In this document: piece by piece, positions 29,658 through 39,459 of the stretch
Position numbering within the stretch: the stretch's first letter is position 1
Layout: every line of letters starts with the position of its first letter
Program-made: the position numbers and the translations under genes
The notes under the pieces: model-generated
The model's input: the letters and a program-made list of their open reading frames with translations, nothing else
Told to the model about the DNA's origin: nothing
Databases searched by the model: none
Assembly (NCBI RefSeq): GCF_035918095.1
Contig: NZ_CP109137.1
Coordinates: 5,272,001 to 5,336,000, forward strand
Source: Streptomyces sp. NBC_01750
GTDB taxonomy: Bacteria > Actinomycetota > Actinomycetes > Streptomycetales > Streptomycetaceae
Direction: 5' to 3'
DNA length: 64,000 bases

Positions 29658-30842
29658 TCAGCGCATGCCGCGCTCGCGCCAGGGCAGCTCCGCCGTGACG
29701 ACGGTCGGCCCGCCGACCGGCGAGTCCAGAACGAAGAGCCCGTCCACCGCCCCCAGCCGCTCGGCCAGACCCGCCATGCCCGTACCGCCGTCCAGTGACG
29801 CACCGCCGCGTCCGTCGTCCTGGACCTGGATCAGCAACCGCTCGTTCGCCCGCCAGACATCCACCGAGACGTTCTTCGCCTCCGCGTGCTTGCTGACGTT
29901 CTGGAGCAGCTCGGAGACCGTGAAGTACGCGATGCCCTCGATGGCCTCGGCCGGCCGCTCCGTCAGATCGACCGTCACCTTCACCGGGGCCGTACAGCGT
30001 GCGGCGACGGAGGAGAGCGCTGCGTCCAGTCCGCGGTCGGTCAGTACGGCGGGATGGATGCCGCGTGCCAGATCGCGCAGCTCCTGGAGCGCCAGCTTCA
30101 CTTCGCCGTGCGCCTCGTCGACCATCGCCGCGGCGGCGGCTGTGTCCAGTGCGTCCCCGCTCAGCTTCTCCTTGGCGAGACCGAGCCCCATGGCGAGTGC
30201 CACGAGCCGGGCCTGTGCGCCGTCGTGCAGATCGCGTTCGATACGGCGCAGATCCGCCGCGGCCGTGTCGACCACCACGCCACGGTCCGACTCCAACTCG
30301 GCGATACGCCGCTCCAGTTCGTCGGAGGGGGAGAGCAGACCGCGGACCATCGCCCGGTCGGCGTTGGTCAGTCCGCGCACGATGAAGGGGAGTATGGGCC
30401 AGAGCACGAACAAGCCCACCAGCGTGATCGTGAAGGTCAGCACGCCCCAGGGCAGCCGGATGAAGGAATACAGCACCGACCGCCACGCCACGGGGTCCTT
30501 CAGGCCCGCCCACAGCCAGGGGACGATTCCCTCGCGGCGCCGGGATCCGCGCAGCGGGCTCGGCTCGTCCATCCGTACACCGAGCAGCGCGCGGGCCCGG
30601 GCCCGCTCCGCCTTGCCGAGCCCGCGCGCGCCCGCGAGTCCCAAGGCGAGGAGCGGCAGACCGATCACCGTCACCGACAGTGCCGCACCGGTGGAAATCA
30701 TGAACACCACGTAAACAAACCCGGCCAGGGCGATCGGCAGATTGGCGAGGAGATACGCGATCTCCGTCCAGGTGTGGCGGCCGAAGGCGAAGAGCGCGGG
30801 TGGCGGCCGGTCGTTGTCGGGAACGGCGATGCTTGCGGTCAT
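29658..30842 (-). CDS. Sensor histidine kinase (HisKA_3 type), paralogue 2
   Basis: The protein is 394 aa from the ATG at 30842. It has the same plan as its neighbour: membrane sensor domain, RRIERDLHDGAQARLVA with the phospho-His, then HATPase (SELLQNVSKHAE, DDGRGGASLDGGTGMAGL). It lacks the extra external loop of paralogue 1. The kinase-catalytic halves are nearly the same at protein level, pointing to a tandem duplication. Both probably phosphorylate the regulator at 27272-27931. The gap between the two kinases is about 190 bp. Confidence 0.9.
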   Translation of the reverse strand: MTASIAVPDNDRPPPALFAFGRHTWTEIAYLLANLPIALAGFVYVVFMISTGAALSVTVIGLPLLALGLAGARGLGKAERARARALLGVRMDEPSPLRGSRRREGIVPWLWAGLKDPVAWRSVLYSFIRLPWGVLTFTITLVGLFVLWPILPFIVRGLTNADRAMVRGLLSPSDELERRIAELESDRGVVVDTAAADLRRIERDLHDGAQARLVALAMGLGLAKEKLSGDALDTAAAAAMVDEAHGEVKLALQELRDLARGIHPAVLTDRGLDAALSSVAARCTAPVKVTVDLTERPAEAIEGIAYFTVSELLQNVSKHAEAKNVSVDVWRANERLLIQVQDDGRGGASLDGGTGMAGLAERLGAVDGLFVLDSPVGGPTVVTAELPWRERGMR

Positions 30843-30935
30843 GCGCCCACCCTGCCGGGCCGGGTCGCCGCACGCCATGGGGTACATGGGTGGGACGAAG
30901 TAGGGATAACCCCACCTGATGCGAGACGTGACTGC

Positions 30936-31000
30936 TTACCGTCTCTTTAGCAGGGCCTAGACTCGCGTGCGTAGAGATCGTCGAATAGATCGTCGAATAG
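30936..31000 (+). promoter_or_regulatory. Candidate nuo promoter and tandem 12-bp repeat in the leader
   Basis: TTACCG (30936-30941), 16 nt and TAGACT (30958-30963) form a possible promoter. In the leader, ATCGTCGAATAG occurs twice head to tail (30977-30988, 30989-31000) and is followed by ATCACCTAGATCATC. The repeats could bind a regulator or form leader structure; neither is proven. Confidence 0.4.
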
Positions 31001-31042
31001 ATCACCTAGATCATCAACGAGCTCAGGGAGCGAGGGGCGGAC

Positions 31043-31453
31043 GTGCCGGAACCGACCGTGGCCGTGCTCGCGGCGGACCACTTCGCCAGCTATTTCGAGA
31101 GCTATTCGGTCGTCGGACTGCTCGCGCTGATCGGCGTGCTGTTCGTCGCCGTGGCCTTCGGGGCGGGGCGGCTGCTGCGGCCCGTGGTACCCACGCCGGA
31201 GAAGCTGCTGACGTACGAATGCGGAGTGGACCCGGTGGGTGAGGGCTGGGCACACACCCAGGTCCGCTACTACGTCTATGCCTTTCTGTACGTGATCTTC
31301 GCCGTCGACTCGATCTTCCTCTTCCCCTGGGCGACGATCTTCGCCGCCGCCGGATACGGCGCGACGACGCTCGTGGAGATGTTCATCTTCCTCGGCTTCC
31401 TGGCCGTGGGTCTGCTTTACGCATGGAAGAAGGGCGTCCTGACATGGACGTGA
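31043..31453 (+). CDS. nuoA: NADH-quinone oxidoreductase subunit A
   Basis: The protein is 136 aa with three membrane spans and the conserved first-loop motif YECGVDP (with the quinone-site Cys) followed by [27 protein letters not shown] start at 31043 after GGGAGCGAGG. NuoA lies beside the quinone-binding site of complex I. It is the first gene of a ten-gene run in which each gene overlaps or nearly touches the next. The operon lacks nuoD, E, F and G. Confidence 0.94.
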   Translation: MPEPTVAVLAADHFASYFESYSVVGLLALIGVLFVAVAFGAGRLLRPVVPTPEKLLTYECGVDPVGEGWAHTQVRYYVYAFLYVIFAVDSIFLFPWATIFAAAGYGATTLVEMFIFLGFLAVGLLYAWKKGVLTWT

Positions 31454-32121
31454 CCCCGGAGATCCCCTCGACCACGGAGATCCCCTCCACCTCGACCACG
31501 AAGACCCCGCAACTCCTGCCGGAGCCGAAGCGCCTGGGCGTCCTCTCGCGCCTCGCCCCGGAACCGATGAAGGTGGTCCTCAACTGGGGTCGCCGCTACA
31601 GCCTGTGGGTCTTCAACTTCGGGCTCGCCTGCTGTGCGATCGAGTTCATCGCCGCCTCGATGGCGCGCCACGACTTCATCCGGCTCGGCGTGATCCCCTT
31701 CGCGCCCGGCCCGCGCCAGGCGGACCTGATGGTCGTCTCGGGCACCGTGACGGACAAGATGGCGCCCGCGGTGAAGCGCCTGTACGAGCAGATGCCCGAG
31801 CCCAAGTACGTCATCTCCTTCGGGGCCTGCTCCAACTGCGGCGGCCCGTACTGGGATTCGTACTCCGTGACCAAGGGCGTCGACCAGATCATTCCGGTCG
31901 ATGTGTACGTGCCCGGCTGCCCGCCGCGGCCCGAGGCGCTGCTGCAGGGCATCCTGAAGCTGCAGGAGAAGATCGCGCGCGAGTCGCTGAGCGAGCGGTA
32001 CTCCGCGCGTCCCTCCGCCGCTGCTCTGCAGAGCGGCCTGGTGCGGCCGCCGGCCGCGCCGGCTCCGGCCACGGGCACGGGTCCGGCTCCGGATCCGGCT
32101 CCGGGGGAGAGTGCCGAGTGA
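31444..32121 (+). CDS. nuoB: NADH-quinone oxidoreductase subunit B
   Basis: The protein is 225 aa from the ATG at 31444, overlapping nuoA by 10 nt; an ATG at 31423 would add seven residues. The N2 cluster ligands are present: GLACCAIEF (two Cys), GACSNCGGP and [10 protein letters not shown]. NuoB normally carries N2, the last cluster before quinone, and contacts NuoD. An N-terminal Thr/Pro/Glu-rich extension and a C-terminal Ala/Pro-rich tail ([18 protein letters not shown]) are longer than in canonical NuoB. Confidence 0.93.
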   Translation: MDVTPEIPSTTEIPSTSTTKTPQLLPEPKRLGVLSRLAPEPMKVVLNWGRRYSLWVFNFGLACCAIEFIAASMARHDFIRLGVIPFAPGPRQADLMVVSGTVTDKMAPAVKRLYEQMPEPKYVISFGACSNCGGPYWDSYSVTKGVDQIIPVDVYVPGCPPRPEALLQGILKLQEKIARESLSERYSARPSAAALQSGLVRPPAAPAPATGTGPAPDPAPGESAE

Positions 32122-33317
32122 CCGCCACCGCCTACGACCGCCTTCCGGAAGCCGCCGCCGAGATCTTCGGCGAGGAGGCCACCGCCGAGCGGGCCTACGA
32201 CCTGCTTACGGTCGACGTCCCCGTCGGCTCCTGGATCGCCGCGCTCGAGATCGCGCGCGACAAGCTGGGCTGCACCTATTTCGACTGGCTGAGCGCGGTC
32301 GACGAACCGGGCACGGGCTTCCGGGTCTGCGCGCACGTCGTGTCCCTCGAGGGCCGGAGCGTGCGCCGCCTGCTGGTGCGCACCACGGTCCCGCACGAGG
32401 CACCCGAACTCCCGTCCGCCGTCGAGATCTACGCGGGCGCCGCCTGGCACGAGCGTGAGACGCACGAGATGTTCGGCGTCTCCTTCACCGATCACCCGCA
32501 CCTCGTCCCGCTGCTTCTGCCGGACGGCTTCGAGGGCCACCCGCTGCGCAAGGACTTCGTCCTGGCGGCCCGGGTCGTGAAGGCGTGGCCGGGTGCGAAG
32601 GAGCCGGGGGAGTCGGAGCACGGCGGCCCCAAGCGCCGCCAGATGCTCCCGCCCGGCGTCCCGGACCCGAACGAATGGGGCCCCCTCAAGGGCCAGCTCC
32701 CGCCGGCCCCCGCCCGCCCGGCGAGGGCGGGGCGCACGGCCGGCGCCACCGGCGACCGCCCGCCGCGTCGTGCCCGGAGCGTCTCGGAGGGCTCGGCGTC
32801 CCAGGCACCGGAGGCGACGCCGACGACTCCCGAGGCTCCGGCCGCTCCGGCCACGCCGCGTCGTGCCCGGAGCGTGTCGGAGGGCTCGGCGGCGCAGCGG
32901 ACAGAGACGACGGAGGGCTCAGAGTCGACGGAGGGCAAGCCCGCGACGCCCGCGACGCCCAGTGAGCCCGAGGCGCATTCGCAGGACTCGGCGAAGGGGA
33001 CCGGCGGTTCGGAAGCCCCCTGGCACAAGCCGCGCCCCGCCTTCGACGACGCAGCCGCACCTGAAGCTCCGGCATCTGGGACTCCGGCACCTGAGGCTCC
33101 CGCATCTGGGACTCCGGCACCTGAGACTCCCGCATCTGGGACTCCGGCACCTGAGACTCCCGCAGCTGGGACTCCCGCGGCAGAGGGCCCGGCACCTGAG
33201 GCGCCCGCAGCTGCCGAAGACCCCGCCCCCACCGGGCCCGCCCCGGACGGACCCACCCCGCCCGAGACCGACGAATCCGCACCCGGCTCGGCCGAACGCC
33301 CCGGAGGAGACGCGTGA
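32118..33317 (+). CDS. nuoC: NADH-quinone oxidoreductase subunit C with long low-complexity tail
   Basis: The protein is 399 aa from the GTG overlapping the nuoB stop (GTGA). Residues 1-190 are the 30-kDa subunit (signature [12 protein letters not shown], then [10 protein letters not shown]). From about 195 to the end runs an Ala/Pro/Ser/Thr/Glu-rich tail with two [11 protein letters not shown] elements and four near-identical ten-residue units of the [10 protein letters not shown] type. There is no NuoD domain; E. coli fuses C and D, but this tail shares nothing with NuoD. The next gene is nuoH, where nuoD-G would normally be. Confidence 0.9.
   Translation: MTATAYDRLPEAAAEIFGEEATAERAYDLLTVDVPVGSWIAALEIARDKLGCTYFDWLSAVDEPGTGFRVCAHVVSLEGRSVRRLLVRTTVPHEAPELPSAVEIYAGAAWHERETHEMFGVSFTDHPHLVPLLLPDGFEGHPLRKDFVLAARVVKAWPGAKEPGESEHGGPKRRQMLPPGVPDPNEWGPLKGQLPPAPARPARAGRTAGATGDRPPRRARSVSEGSASQAPEATPTTPEAPAAPATPRRARSVSEGSAAQRTETTEGSESTEGKPATPATPSEPEAHSQDSAKGTGGSEAPWHKPRPAFDDAAAPEAPASGTPAPEAPASGTPAPETPASGTPAPETPAAGTPAAEGPAPEAPAAAEDPAPTGPAPDGPTPPETDESAPGSAERPGGDA
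33065..33180 (+). repeat. 30-bp tandem repeat inside nuoC
   Basis: About four copies of a 30-bp unit of the form GCTCCGGCATCTGGGACTCC plus GGCACCTGAG run head to tail, starting near 33065, 33095, 33125 and 33155. The unit length is a multiple of three, so the frame is kept. Such tracts change copy number readily between strains. Confidence 0.85.
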
Positions 33318-34282
33318 ACGACGCTCTCGACGTCGCCAGCCGGCTGGTCATCATCTTCGCCGTGTTCCTCGTCCTTCCCCTCGTCATCGGGCAGACCGAG
33401 CACAAGGTGATGGCCCATATGCAGGGCCGCCTCGGCCCCATGTACGCGGGCGGTTTCCACGGCTGGGCCCAGCTTGTCGCTGACGGTGTGAAGTTCGCGC
33501 AGAAGGAGGACGTGGTCCCGGCCAACGCCGACCGCCGTATCTTCCAGCTCGCCCCCGCAGTCGCCCTCCTTCCGTACCTCCTTGTTCTGGTCGCGATCCC
33601 GATCGGCCCCGGGGAGAGCGCGGTCGGGATGGTCGTCGACGCGGGCATCTTCTTCGTGCTCGCCGTGATGGGTGTCGGCGTGCTCGGCTCGCTGATGGCG
33701 GGCTGGGCATCGGCCAACAAGTTCTCCCTCCTGGGCGGTCTCCGTACCGCCGCACAACTGCTGGCGTACGAGTTGCCGATGCTGCTGACCGCCGCCTCCG
33801 TCGCCATGGCGGCCGGCACCGTCTCGCTGCCCGGCATCCTGAACGCCTTCGAGTGGTGGTGGCTGCCCTGGCAGATCGTGGGCGCCATGGTCTTCTTCGT
33901 CGCGGGCCTCGCCGAACTCCAGCGCCCACCGTTCGACATGCCGGTCGCCGATTCCGAGATCATTTTCGGTGCGTACACCGAGTACACCGGCCTTCGTTTC
34001 GCGCTTTTCCTGCTCGCCGAGTACGCGGGCATCGTCGTCCTGTGCGCTCTGACCACCGTCCTTTTCCTGGGTGGCTGGCACGGCCCGTTCGGGGCCGACG
34101 GCCTCGGCTGGGTCTGGACCCTGCTCAAGACGGCCGTGCTCGCCTTCGTCGTCATCTGGCTGCGCGTGACCTATCCACGGATGCGCGAGGACCAGCTGCA
34201 AAAACTCGCCTGGACCACGCTCGTCCCGCTCGCCCTCGCCCAGATCGCCCTCACCGGCATCGTGAAGGTGGTGATCCAGTAA
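33314..34282 (+). CDS. nuoH: NADH-quinone oxidoreductase subunit H
   Basis: The protein is 322 aa with about eight membrane spans and the conserved matrix-side signature around [22 protein letters not shown] and [24 protein letters not shown]. NuoH joins the quinone chamber to the proton-pumping arm. GTG start overlaps the nuoC stop. Canonical NuoH sequences are longer at the N-terminus, and the usual ERR/ERK motif reads EHK here. Confidence 0.93.
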   Translation: MNDALDVASRLVIIFAVFLVLPLVIGQTEHKVMAHMQGRLGPMYAGGFHGWAQLVADGVKFAQKEDVVPANADRRIFQLAPAVALLPYLLVLVAIPIGPGESAVGMVVDAGIFFVLAVMGVGVLGSLMAGWASANKFSLLGGLRTAAQLLAYELPMLLTAASVAMAAGTVSLPGILNAFEWWWLPWQIVGAMVFFVAGLAELQRPPFDMPVADSEIIFGAYTEYTGLRFALFLLAEYAGIVVLCALTTVLFLGGWHGPFGADGLGWVWTLLKTAVLAFVVIWLRVTYPRMREDQLQKLAWTTLVPLALAQIALTGIVKVVIQ

Positions 34283-34947
34283 TGCCTCCGATCCCCGGAT
34301 CCGGCCTCGCGAAGGGCCTCGCCGTCACCCTGCGGACGATGACGAAGAAGACCGTCACCGCGCAGTACCCGGACGTCCAGCCCGAACTCCCGCCCCGCAG
34401 CCGCGGCGTGATCGCTCTCTTCGACGAGAACTGCACGGTCTGCATGCTCTGCGCCCGTGAGTGCCCCGACTGGTGCATCTACATCGACTCCCACAAGGAG
34501 ACGGTCCCGGCCGCGGCCCCCGGCGGCCGCGAGCGCAGCCGCAATGTCCTCGACCGGTTCGCCATCGACTTCGCGCTCTGTATGTACTGCGGTATCTGCA
34601 TCGAGGTCTGTCCGTTCGACGCGCTGTTCTGGTCACCGGAATTCGAGTACGCGGAGACGGACATCCGCGAGCTCACCCATGAACGCGACAAGCTCCGCGA
34701 GTGGATGTGGACGGTACCCGCGCCGCCCGCGCTCGATCCTGCCGCCGAGGAGCCGAAGGAGATCGGCGCCGCCCGCAAGGCGGCCGAGAAGCTCGCGGCA
34801 GCGCAGGCGGAGGCGGAGGCAACCACCGAGGCACCGGCCGACGGCACCGCCACCCGAGCCGACGGCACCACCCGGGCCGGGAGCACGCCACCGTCCGACG
34901 GCAGCCCACCGGCCACGCCGCCCGCGGGCGAGGGAGGCCCGGCATGA
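34282..34947 (+). CDS. nuoI: NADH-quinone oxidoreductase subunit I (two [4Fe-4S] ferredoxin domain)
   Basis: The protein is 221 aa. Two complete cluster-binding sets are visible, [12 protein letters not shown] (about 52-63) and [12 protein letters not shown] (about 94-105), which carry N6a and N6b and pass electrons to NuoB. The ATG shares its A with the nuoH stop codon. The C-terminal 75 residues are an Ala/Thr/Pro-rich tail not found in standard NuoI, echoing the NuoB and NuoC tails. Without NuoG and NuoEF, a soluble ferredoxin could be its donor. Confidence 0.93.
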   Translation: MPPIPGSGLAKGLAVTLRTMTKKTVTAQYPDVQPELPPRSRGVIALFDENCTVCMLCARECPDWCIYIDSHKETVPAAAPGGRERSRNVLDRFAIDFALCMYCGICIEVCPFDALFWSPEFEYAETDIRELTHERDKLREWMWTVPAPPALDPAAEEPKEIGAARKAAEKLAAAQAEAEATTEAPADGTATRADGTTRAGSTPPSDGSPPATPPAGEGGPA

Positions 34948-35504
34948 TGCTCGCCGCAGCCGCAACCCACGGCTTCCTCTCCCCGACGGGCGTCGAGATC
35001 GCCTTCGTCCTCGTCGGCCTCGCCACACTCGGCGCGGCCGTCATAACCGTCAGGACCACGCAGCTGGTGCACGCGGCCCTCTGGCTGGTCGTGGCGCTCG
35101 GTGGCCTCGCCGTCGAGTACCTGCTGCTGACGGCGGAGTTCATCGCCTGGGTGCAAGTCCTGATCTACGTCGGTTCCGTGGTCGTCCTCCTTCTCTTCGG
35201 GCTGATGCTCACCAAGGCCCCCATCGGCCGCTCCCCGGACGCCGACTCCGGCAACCGCTGGGTCGCCCTCGCCGTGGCCGTTGCCGCCGGGGGCTCCCTG
35301 GTCTGGGTGGTCGTGGACGCGTTCCGTACGACCTGGATCGACCTGGACGGTCCGGCCCAGGGCTCCACCCGGGTGTCCGGCGAGATCCTTTTCCGGCACT
35401 GGGTGCTGCCTTTCGAGGCGCTCTCCGTACTGCTGCTCGCCGCCCTCGTCGGCGCGATTGTCCTGTCCCGCAAGGACGCCAAGGATCCCGAGGGGAAGAG
35501 CTGA
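34944..35504 (+). CDS. nuoJ: NADH-quinone oxidoreductase subunit J
   Basis: The protein is 186 aa with five membrane spans and the conserved stretch [25 protein letters not shown] in transmembrane helix 3. The ATG at 34944 overlaps the nuoI stop by 4 nt. NuoJ belongs to the hinge between quinone site and antiporter arm. Confidence 0.92.
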   Translation: MMLAAAATHGFLSPTGVEIAFVLVGLATLGAAVITVRTTQLVHAALWLVVALGGLAVEYLLLTAEFIAWVQVLIYVGSVVVLLLFGLMLTKAPIGRSPDADSGNRWVALAVAVAAGGSLVWVVVDAFRTTWIDLDGPAQGSTRVSGEILFRHWVLPFEALSVLLLAALVGAIVLSRKDAKDPEGKS

Positions 35505-35875
35505 TGCACCTCGCCTATCCCGCCGTGCTCGCCGTCCTCCTTTTCAGCGTCGGGCTGTTCGGAGTACTCGCACGCCGCAACGCGATCCTCGTGCTGATGT
35601 CCGTCGAGCTGATGCTCAACGCCGTCAACCTCAACCTCGTCGCCTTCGACGTCTGGCTGCGCGACACCCTGCACGCCGGCCAGGCGCTCACCCTCTTCAC
35701 CATCGCCATCGCCGCCGCGGAGATCGGCATCGGCCTGGCGATCGTCCTGTCGGTCTACCGCAACCGCGGAACCTCGGACGTCGACAGACTCCGCGACACG
35801 GTCGAGGGCCCGGACGACACTCCCGACGCTGCCGACGCGACTGCCCTGGCGAACAAGGCGGAGGCCGCCGCGTGA
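35504..35875 (+). CDS. nuoK: NADH-quinone oxidoreductase subunit K
   Basis: The protein is 123 aa with three membrane spans and both proton-channel glutamates, in [13 protein letters not shown] and [13 protein letters not shown]. Its ATG shares one base with the nuoJ stop codon. The C-terminus is about 20 residues longer than usual and ends in an Asp/Ala-rich tail. Confidence 0.93.
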   Translation: MHLAYPAVLAVLLFSVGLFGVLARRNAILVLMSVELMLNAVNLNLVAFDVWLRDTLHAGQALTLFTIAIAAAEIGIGLAIVLSVYRNRGTSDVDRLRDTVEGPDDTPDAADATALANKAEAAA

Positions 35876-37878
35876 CCACCACGACCCTCGCTGTCCTCGT
35901 CCCCCTCCTTCCCTTCCTGGGTGCCGCGGCCGGCCTGTTGCTCGGCCGCACCGCCCCCGGTTTCGTGCGGCCCCTGGCCGTCCTGCCGACCCTTGCCGCG
36001 GCCGCCATCGCCGTCGTCGTGGCGATCCGCCAGGGCGGGGGGAAGGCGATCGAGGCCTCCACTCAGCTCACCCCCACCGGGTCGGTCCCTATCGACCTCG
36101 CCCTGTACCTCGACGGATTCGCGGTCCTCGTAGCCGTGCTGGTCGGGGTGGTCGCGTCCTGTGTGCAGATCTACTCGACGGGCTATCTCCGCGACGACCC
36201 GCGCTACCCCTCCTACGCGGCCCTCGTCTCCCTCTTCACCTCCGCGATGCTGCTCGTCGTCTACTCCGGCGACCTGATGGTCCTCCTGGTCGGCTGGGAG
36301 ATCATGGGCATCTGCTCGTACTTCCTCGTCGGCCACTACTGGGAGACGGCCGAGGCGCGCGCCGCCTCCCTCAAGGCCTTCCTGGTAACCAAACTCGGCG
36401 ATGTCCCCTTTCTGATCGGTCTGTTCGCGCTCGCTGCCGACGCCGGCACGTTCCGGATCACCGGGATCCTCGGCTCGGTCGCGGCCGGTGGCATCCAGCA
36501 CCCCACCCTCGTCGCGCTGCTGCTCCTCGCGGGTGTGGCGGGCAAGTCGGCGCAGTTCCCGCTGCACACCTGGCTGCCCGACGCGATGGCGGGCCCCACC
36601 CCCGTCTCCGCGCTGATCCACGCCGCGACGATGGTCGCGGCCGGTATCTACTTTGTTGCCCGTCTCCTTCCTGTCTTCGCCGCTTCCGCGGCGGCCCTCA
36701 TCGTCCTCGCCGTGATGGCCGCGATCACCATGGTCGGCTCGGGGCTGGCGGCCCTCGCCCAGGACGACATCAAGCGCGTCCTCGCCTACTCGACGATCGG
36801 CCAGCTCGGCTATATGTCGGGTGCCCTGGCCGTCGGTGACCGTGGTGCCGCCGTCTTCCACCTCATGTCACACGGAGCGTTCAAGGCACTGCTCTTCCTT
36901 GCCGCCGGCGTGATCATCCACGCCTCCGGCACCAACTCGCTCGCCACCATGTCCCGGATGAGCGGCCTCGCGAAGCGCGTTCCCGACGCCTACTGGACGA
37001 TGACCATCGCCCTGTTCGCGCTCGCCGCGATCCCTCCCTTCGCCGGCTTCTTCTCCAAGGAAGCCGTCCTCGTGGCCGCCGAGCACGCCGCGCTCGGCGA
37101 AACCGACATCGCACCCGGGGCCGCTGGGTGGACAGTGCTCGTCGCCGGTCTGCTGACCGCACTCCTCACCGCCGCGTACGCGACCCGCCTCTGGCTGCTC
37201 ACCTTCCGCGGCCGAGGAGCCGAGGCCCCCGAACACCGCAGGGAGCCCATCGCCATGAACGCCGTGCTCTGGGTTCTGGCCATCCCCTCACTCGGCTTCG
37301 GGCTGACCCTGGCCTACATCGACGACTGGTTCGACGGCCGCGGTCTCACCCCGACCGTCACCACCGCCGTACTCGGCACCGGTATCGCCCTCGTCGGCGG
37401 ACTCATCACCTACGGCACCTGGCGCGCCCTGCAGTTCCGGCAGGGCCCCGCTCCCACGCCCCTGGGTGCCGTCGCCGCCCACCCGGACGCCGCGCCGTCG
37501 GTTTCCGAGGCCGAAGCCATCGCCGCCCACACCGCCGCCTTCGGTGATGCCGCGGCCGCCCCCGATCCGAGCGACCCCGGCCGCCTCCTGCTCGGCCCGC
37601 TCCACCGCCACGCCGCAGTCGGCTTCCACCTCGACGCCGTCTACTCCGCTCTGTTCGTACGCCCCGTCCTGGCCGCTGCCCAACTGGTCCGCTTCCTCGA
37701 CCGCGAGGTCGTCGAGACATACGTACGCGGCTCGGGTACCGGCGCGGGCTGGCTCGGCGCCGCCGTGCGCCGAGCCCAGACCGGAAATGTGCAGACCTAC
37801 CTCGGCGCGCTGCTTGCCGGTTCCGTCGCCCTGGCGATCGCCGCCGTCGTCCTTGCCAACGTCAACGCCGGATCGTGA
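35872..37878 (+). CDS. nuoL: NADH-quinone oxidoreductase subunit L (antiporter-like)
   Basis: The protein is 668 aa from the GTG overlapping the nuoK stop. It is an MRP-type antiporter-like subunit with about 16 spans; key charged residues appear in [15 protein letters not shown] (Glu), [32 protein letters not shown] (given here only as a region, about 225-256) and [11 protein letters not shown] (His, Lys). The long lateral helix typical of NuoL occupies the C-terminal part. Confidence 0.93.
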   Translation: MTTTTLAVLVPLLPFLGAAAGLLLGRTAPGFVRPLAVLPTLAAAAIAVVVAIRQGGGKAIEASTQLTPTGSVPIDLALYLDGFAVLVAVLVGVVASCVQIYSTGYLRDDPRYPSYAALVSLFTSAMLLVVYSGDLMVLLVGWEIMGICSYFLVGHYWETAEARAASLKAFLVTKLGDVPFLIGLFALAADAGTFRITGILGSVAAGGIQHPTLVALLLLAGVAGKSAQFPLHTWLPDAMAGPTPVSALIHAATMVAAGIYFVARLLPVFAASAAALIVLAVMAAITMVGSGLAALAQDDIKRVLAYSTIGQLGYMSGALAVGDRGAAVFHLMSHGAFKALLFLAAGVIIHASGTNSLATMSRMSGLAKRVPDAYWTMTIALFALAAIPPFAGFFSKEAVLVAAEHAALGETDIAPGAAGWTVLVAGLLTALLTAAYATRLWLLTFRGRGAEAPEHRREPIAMNAVLWVLAIPSLGFGLTLAYIDDWFDGRGLTPTVTTAVLGTGIALVGGLITYGTWRALQFRQGPAPTPLGAVAAHPDAAPSVSEAEAIAAHTAAFGDAAAAPDPSDPGRLLLGPLHRHAAVGFHLDAVYSALFVRPVLAAAQLVRFLDREVVETYVRGSGTGAGWLGAAVRRAQTGNVQTYLGALLAGSVALAIAAVVLANVNAGS

Positions 37879-37881
37879 GCC

Positions 37882-39459
37882 GTGATCGATATCAGCGAGT
37901 CCGTGATGCAGTTCCTTCTCGCGTTCATCGTCGTCGGCCCGCTCGTCGGTGCCGCGGCCGCGCTCCTGCCCGCCCCGCCCGGCCTGCGGGGCAAGGGCCC
38001 GGACCAGGCTGTCCTGCGCCACGGCGTGACCGTCACCGGTGTCATCCTCGTCGCTGCGGTCGTCCTGGCCCTCGGCTTCGACCATGACAACCCGTCCAGG
38101 ATGCAAGCCACGACGAACATCAGCTGGATCGCCGCACTCGATGTGCGGATCCACTTGGGCATCGACGGCATTTCTCTCCCCCTGGTCGTCCTGACCGCGC
38201 TGCTGACCTTCCTCTGCGCGCTGTACAGCTACTTCAAGATGCCTTCGGGCCCGTCCCCGAAGGCCTTCGTCGCGCTGCTGCTCGTCCTCGAATCCGGGAC
38301 TCTCGCGACCTTCGCAGTCCTCGATCTGCTGCTCTTTTTCCTGGCCTTCGAGATGGTCCTCATCCCGATGTACTTCCTCATCGCCCGCTGGGGCGGCGAG
38401 GCACGGCAGGCCGCCGCCTGGAGGTTCATCCTCTATACGCTGCTCGGCTCCGTCGTGATGCTGCTCGGCCTGCTGCTGATCGGGCTGAAGACCGGCACCT
38501 TCGACATGGTGGCACTCGCCACTGACAACGGCCGCGAGCTCACGGCATCCGTGCAGGTCATTGCGGTTCTGGCGATCGGTATCGGCCTCGCCGTGAAGAC
38601 TCCGATGTGGCCGCTGCACAGCTGGCTTCCCGACGCCCACACCGCTGCGCCGACCGTCGGCTCCGTCCTCCTCGCCGGCGTGCTGCTGAAGATGGGTACG
38701 TACGGATTCGTCCGTATCGTGCTCCCGATCGCCCCCGGCGGTATGCAGACATTCGCGCCGTATCTCGCCGCCTTCGCCGTCGCCGGCATCATCTACGGAT
38801 CCCTCGCCTGCCTCGCACTCGCCAAGCAGGGTGCGGGTGGCGATCTCAAGCGCCTGATCGCGTACTCCTCCGTCGGCCACATGGGCTTCGTGCTCCTCGG
38901 TATCGCCTCGATGACCCCCACCGGCGTCAACGGCGCGCTCTTCGCCAACATCGCCCACGGCCTCATCACCGGCCTGCTCTTCTTCCTGGTCGGAGCACTC
39001 AAGGACCGTTACGGCACCGCCGACCTCGACACCCTCGCCGGCGCGACCGGCGCCGCGCTCTACGGCCACGCTCCGCGCCTCGGCGGTTTCCTCGCCTTCG
39101 GCGCCGTCGCCTCCCTCGGTCTGCCCGGCCTGGCCGGTTTCTGGGGCGAGATGCTCGCGATGTTCGGGGCCTTCGACCCCGCCGACGGTCTCAGCCGCCC
39201 CGCCTTCCTCACCTTCATGGCGATCGCCGGCTTCGGGACGCTGCTCACCGCCGCGTACCTCCTCGTCGTCGTACGCCGTGTCTGCATGGGTGCGAAGCCC
39301 GCCGAGGAGACACCGGAGCTCGCCGACATCCAGACGTACGAATTCGCCGCCTGGACCCCGCTCGTCGCCCTCACCGTCCTCGCTGGACTGTGGCCCGCGG
39401 CCCTCCTCGGCCTCACCGACCCCGCCGTGCAGAAGCTCCTCGCAGGAGGCAAGTCGTGA
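37882..39459 (+). CDS. nuoM: NADH-quinone oxidoreductase subunit M (antiporter-like)
   Basis: The protein is 525 aa with about 14 spans. The key Glu of TM5 lies in LFFLAFEMVLIPMYFL, the TM7 Lys in GLAVKTPMWPLHSWLPDAH and a further Lys/His pair in NIAHGLITGLLFFL. GTG start 3 nt after the nuoL stop codon. It pumps protons in the membrane arm. Confidence 0.93.
   Translation: MIDISESVMQFLLAFIVVGPLVGAAAALLPAPPGLRGKGPDQAVLRHGVTVTGVILVAAVVLALGFDHDNPSRMQATTNISWIAALDVRIHLGIDGISLPLVVLTALLTFLCALYSYFKMPSGPSPKAFVALLLVLESGTLATFAVLDLLLFFLAFEMVLIPMYFLIARWGGEARQAAAWRFILYTLLGSVVMLLGLLLIGLKTGTFDMVALATDNGRELTASVQVIAVLAIGIGLAVKTPMWPLHSWLPDAHTAAPTVGSVLLAGVLLKMGTYGFVRIVLPIAPGGMQTFAPYLAAFAVAGIIYGSLACLALAKQGAGGDLKRLIAYSSVGHMGFVLLGIASMTPTGVNGALFANIAHGLITGLLFFLVGALKDRYGTADLDTLAGATGAALYGHAPRLGGFLAFGAVASLGLPGLAGFWGEMLAMFGAFDPADGLSRPAFLTFMAIAGFGTLLTAAYLLVVVRRVCMGAKPAEETPELADIQTYEFAAWTPLVALTVLAGLWPAALLGLTDPAVQKLLAGGKS

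Noticed and set aside
33065..33180. Repeat array that could suggest CRISPR
   Set aside because: The units are directly adjacent without unique spacers, are a multiple of three and lie inside the nuoC frame, so they are a coding tandem repeat.
31923..33317. NuoD hidden as a C-terminal domain of the nuoC product
   Set aside because: The region after residue 195 is low-complexity and shows none of the 49-kDa subunit motifs, so no C-D fusion is present.
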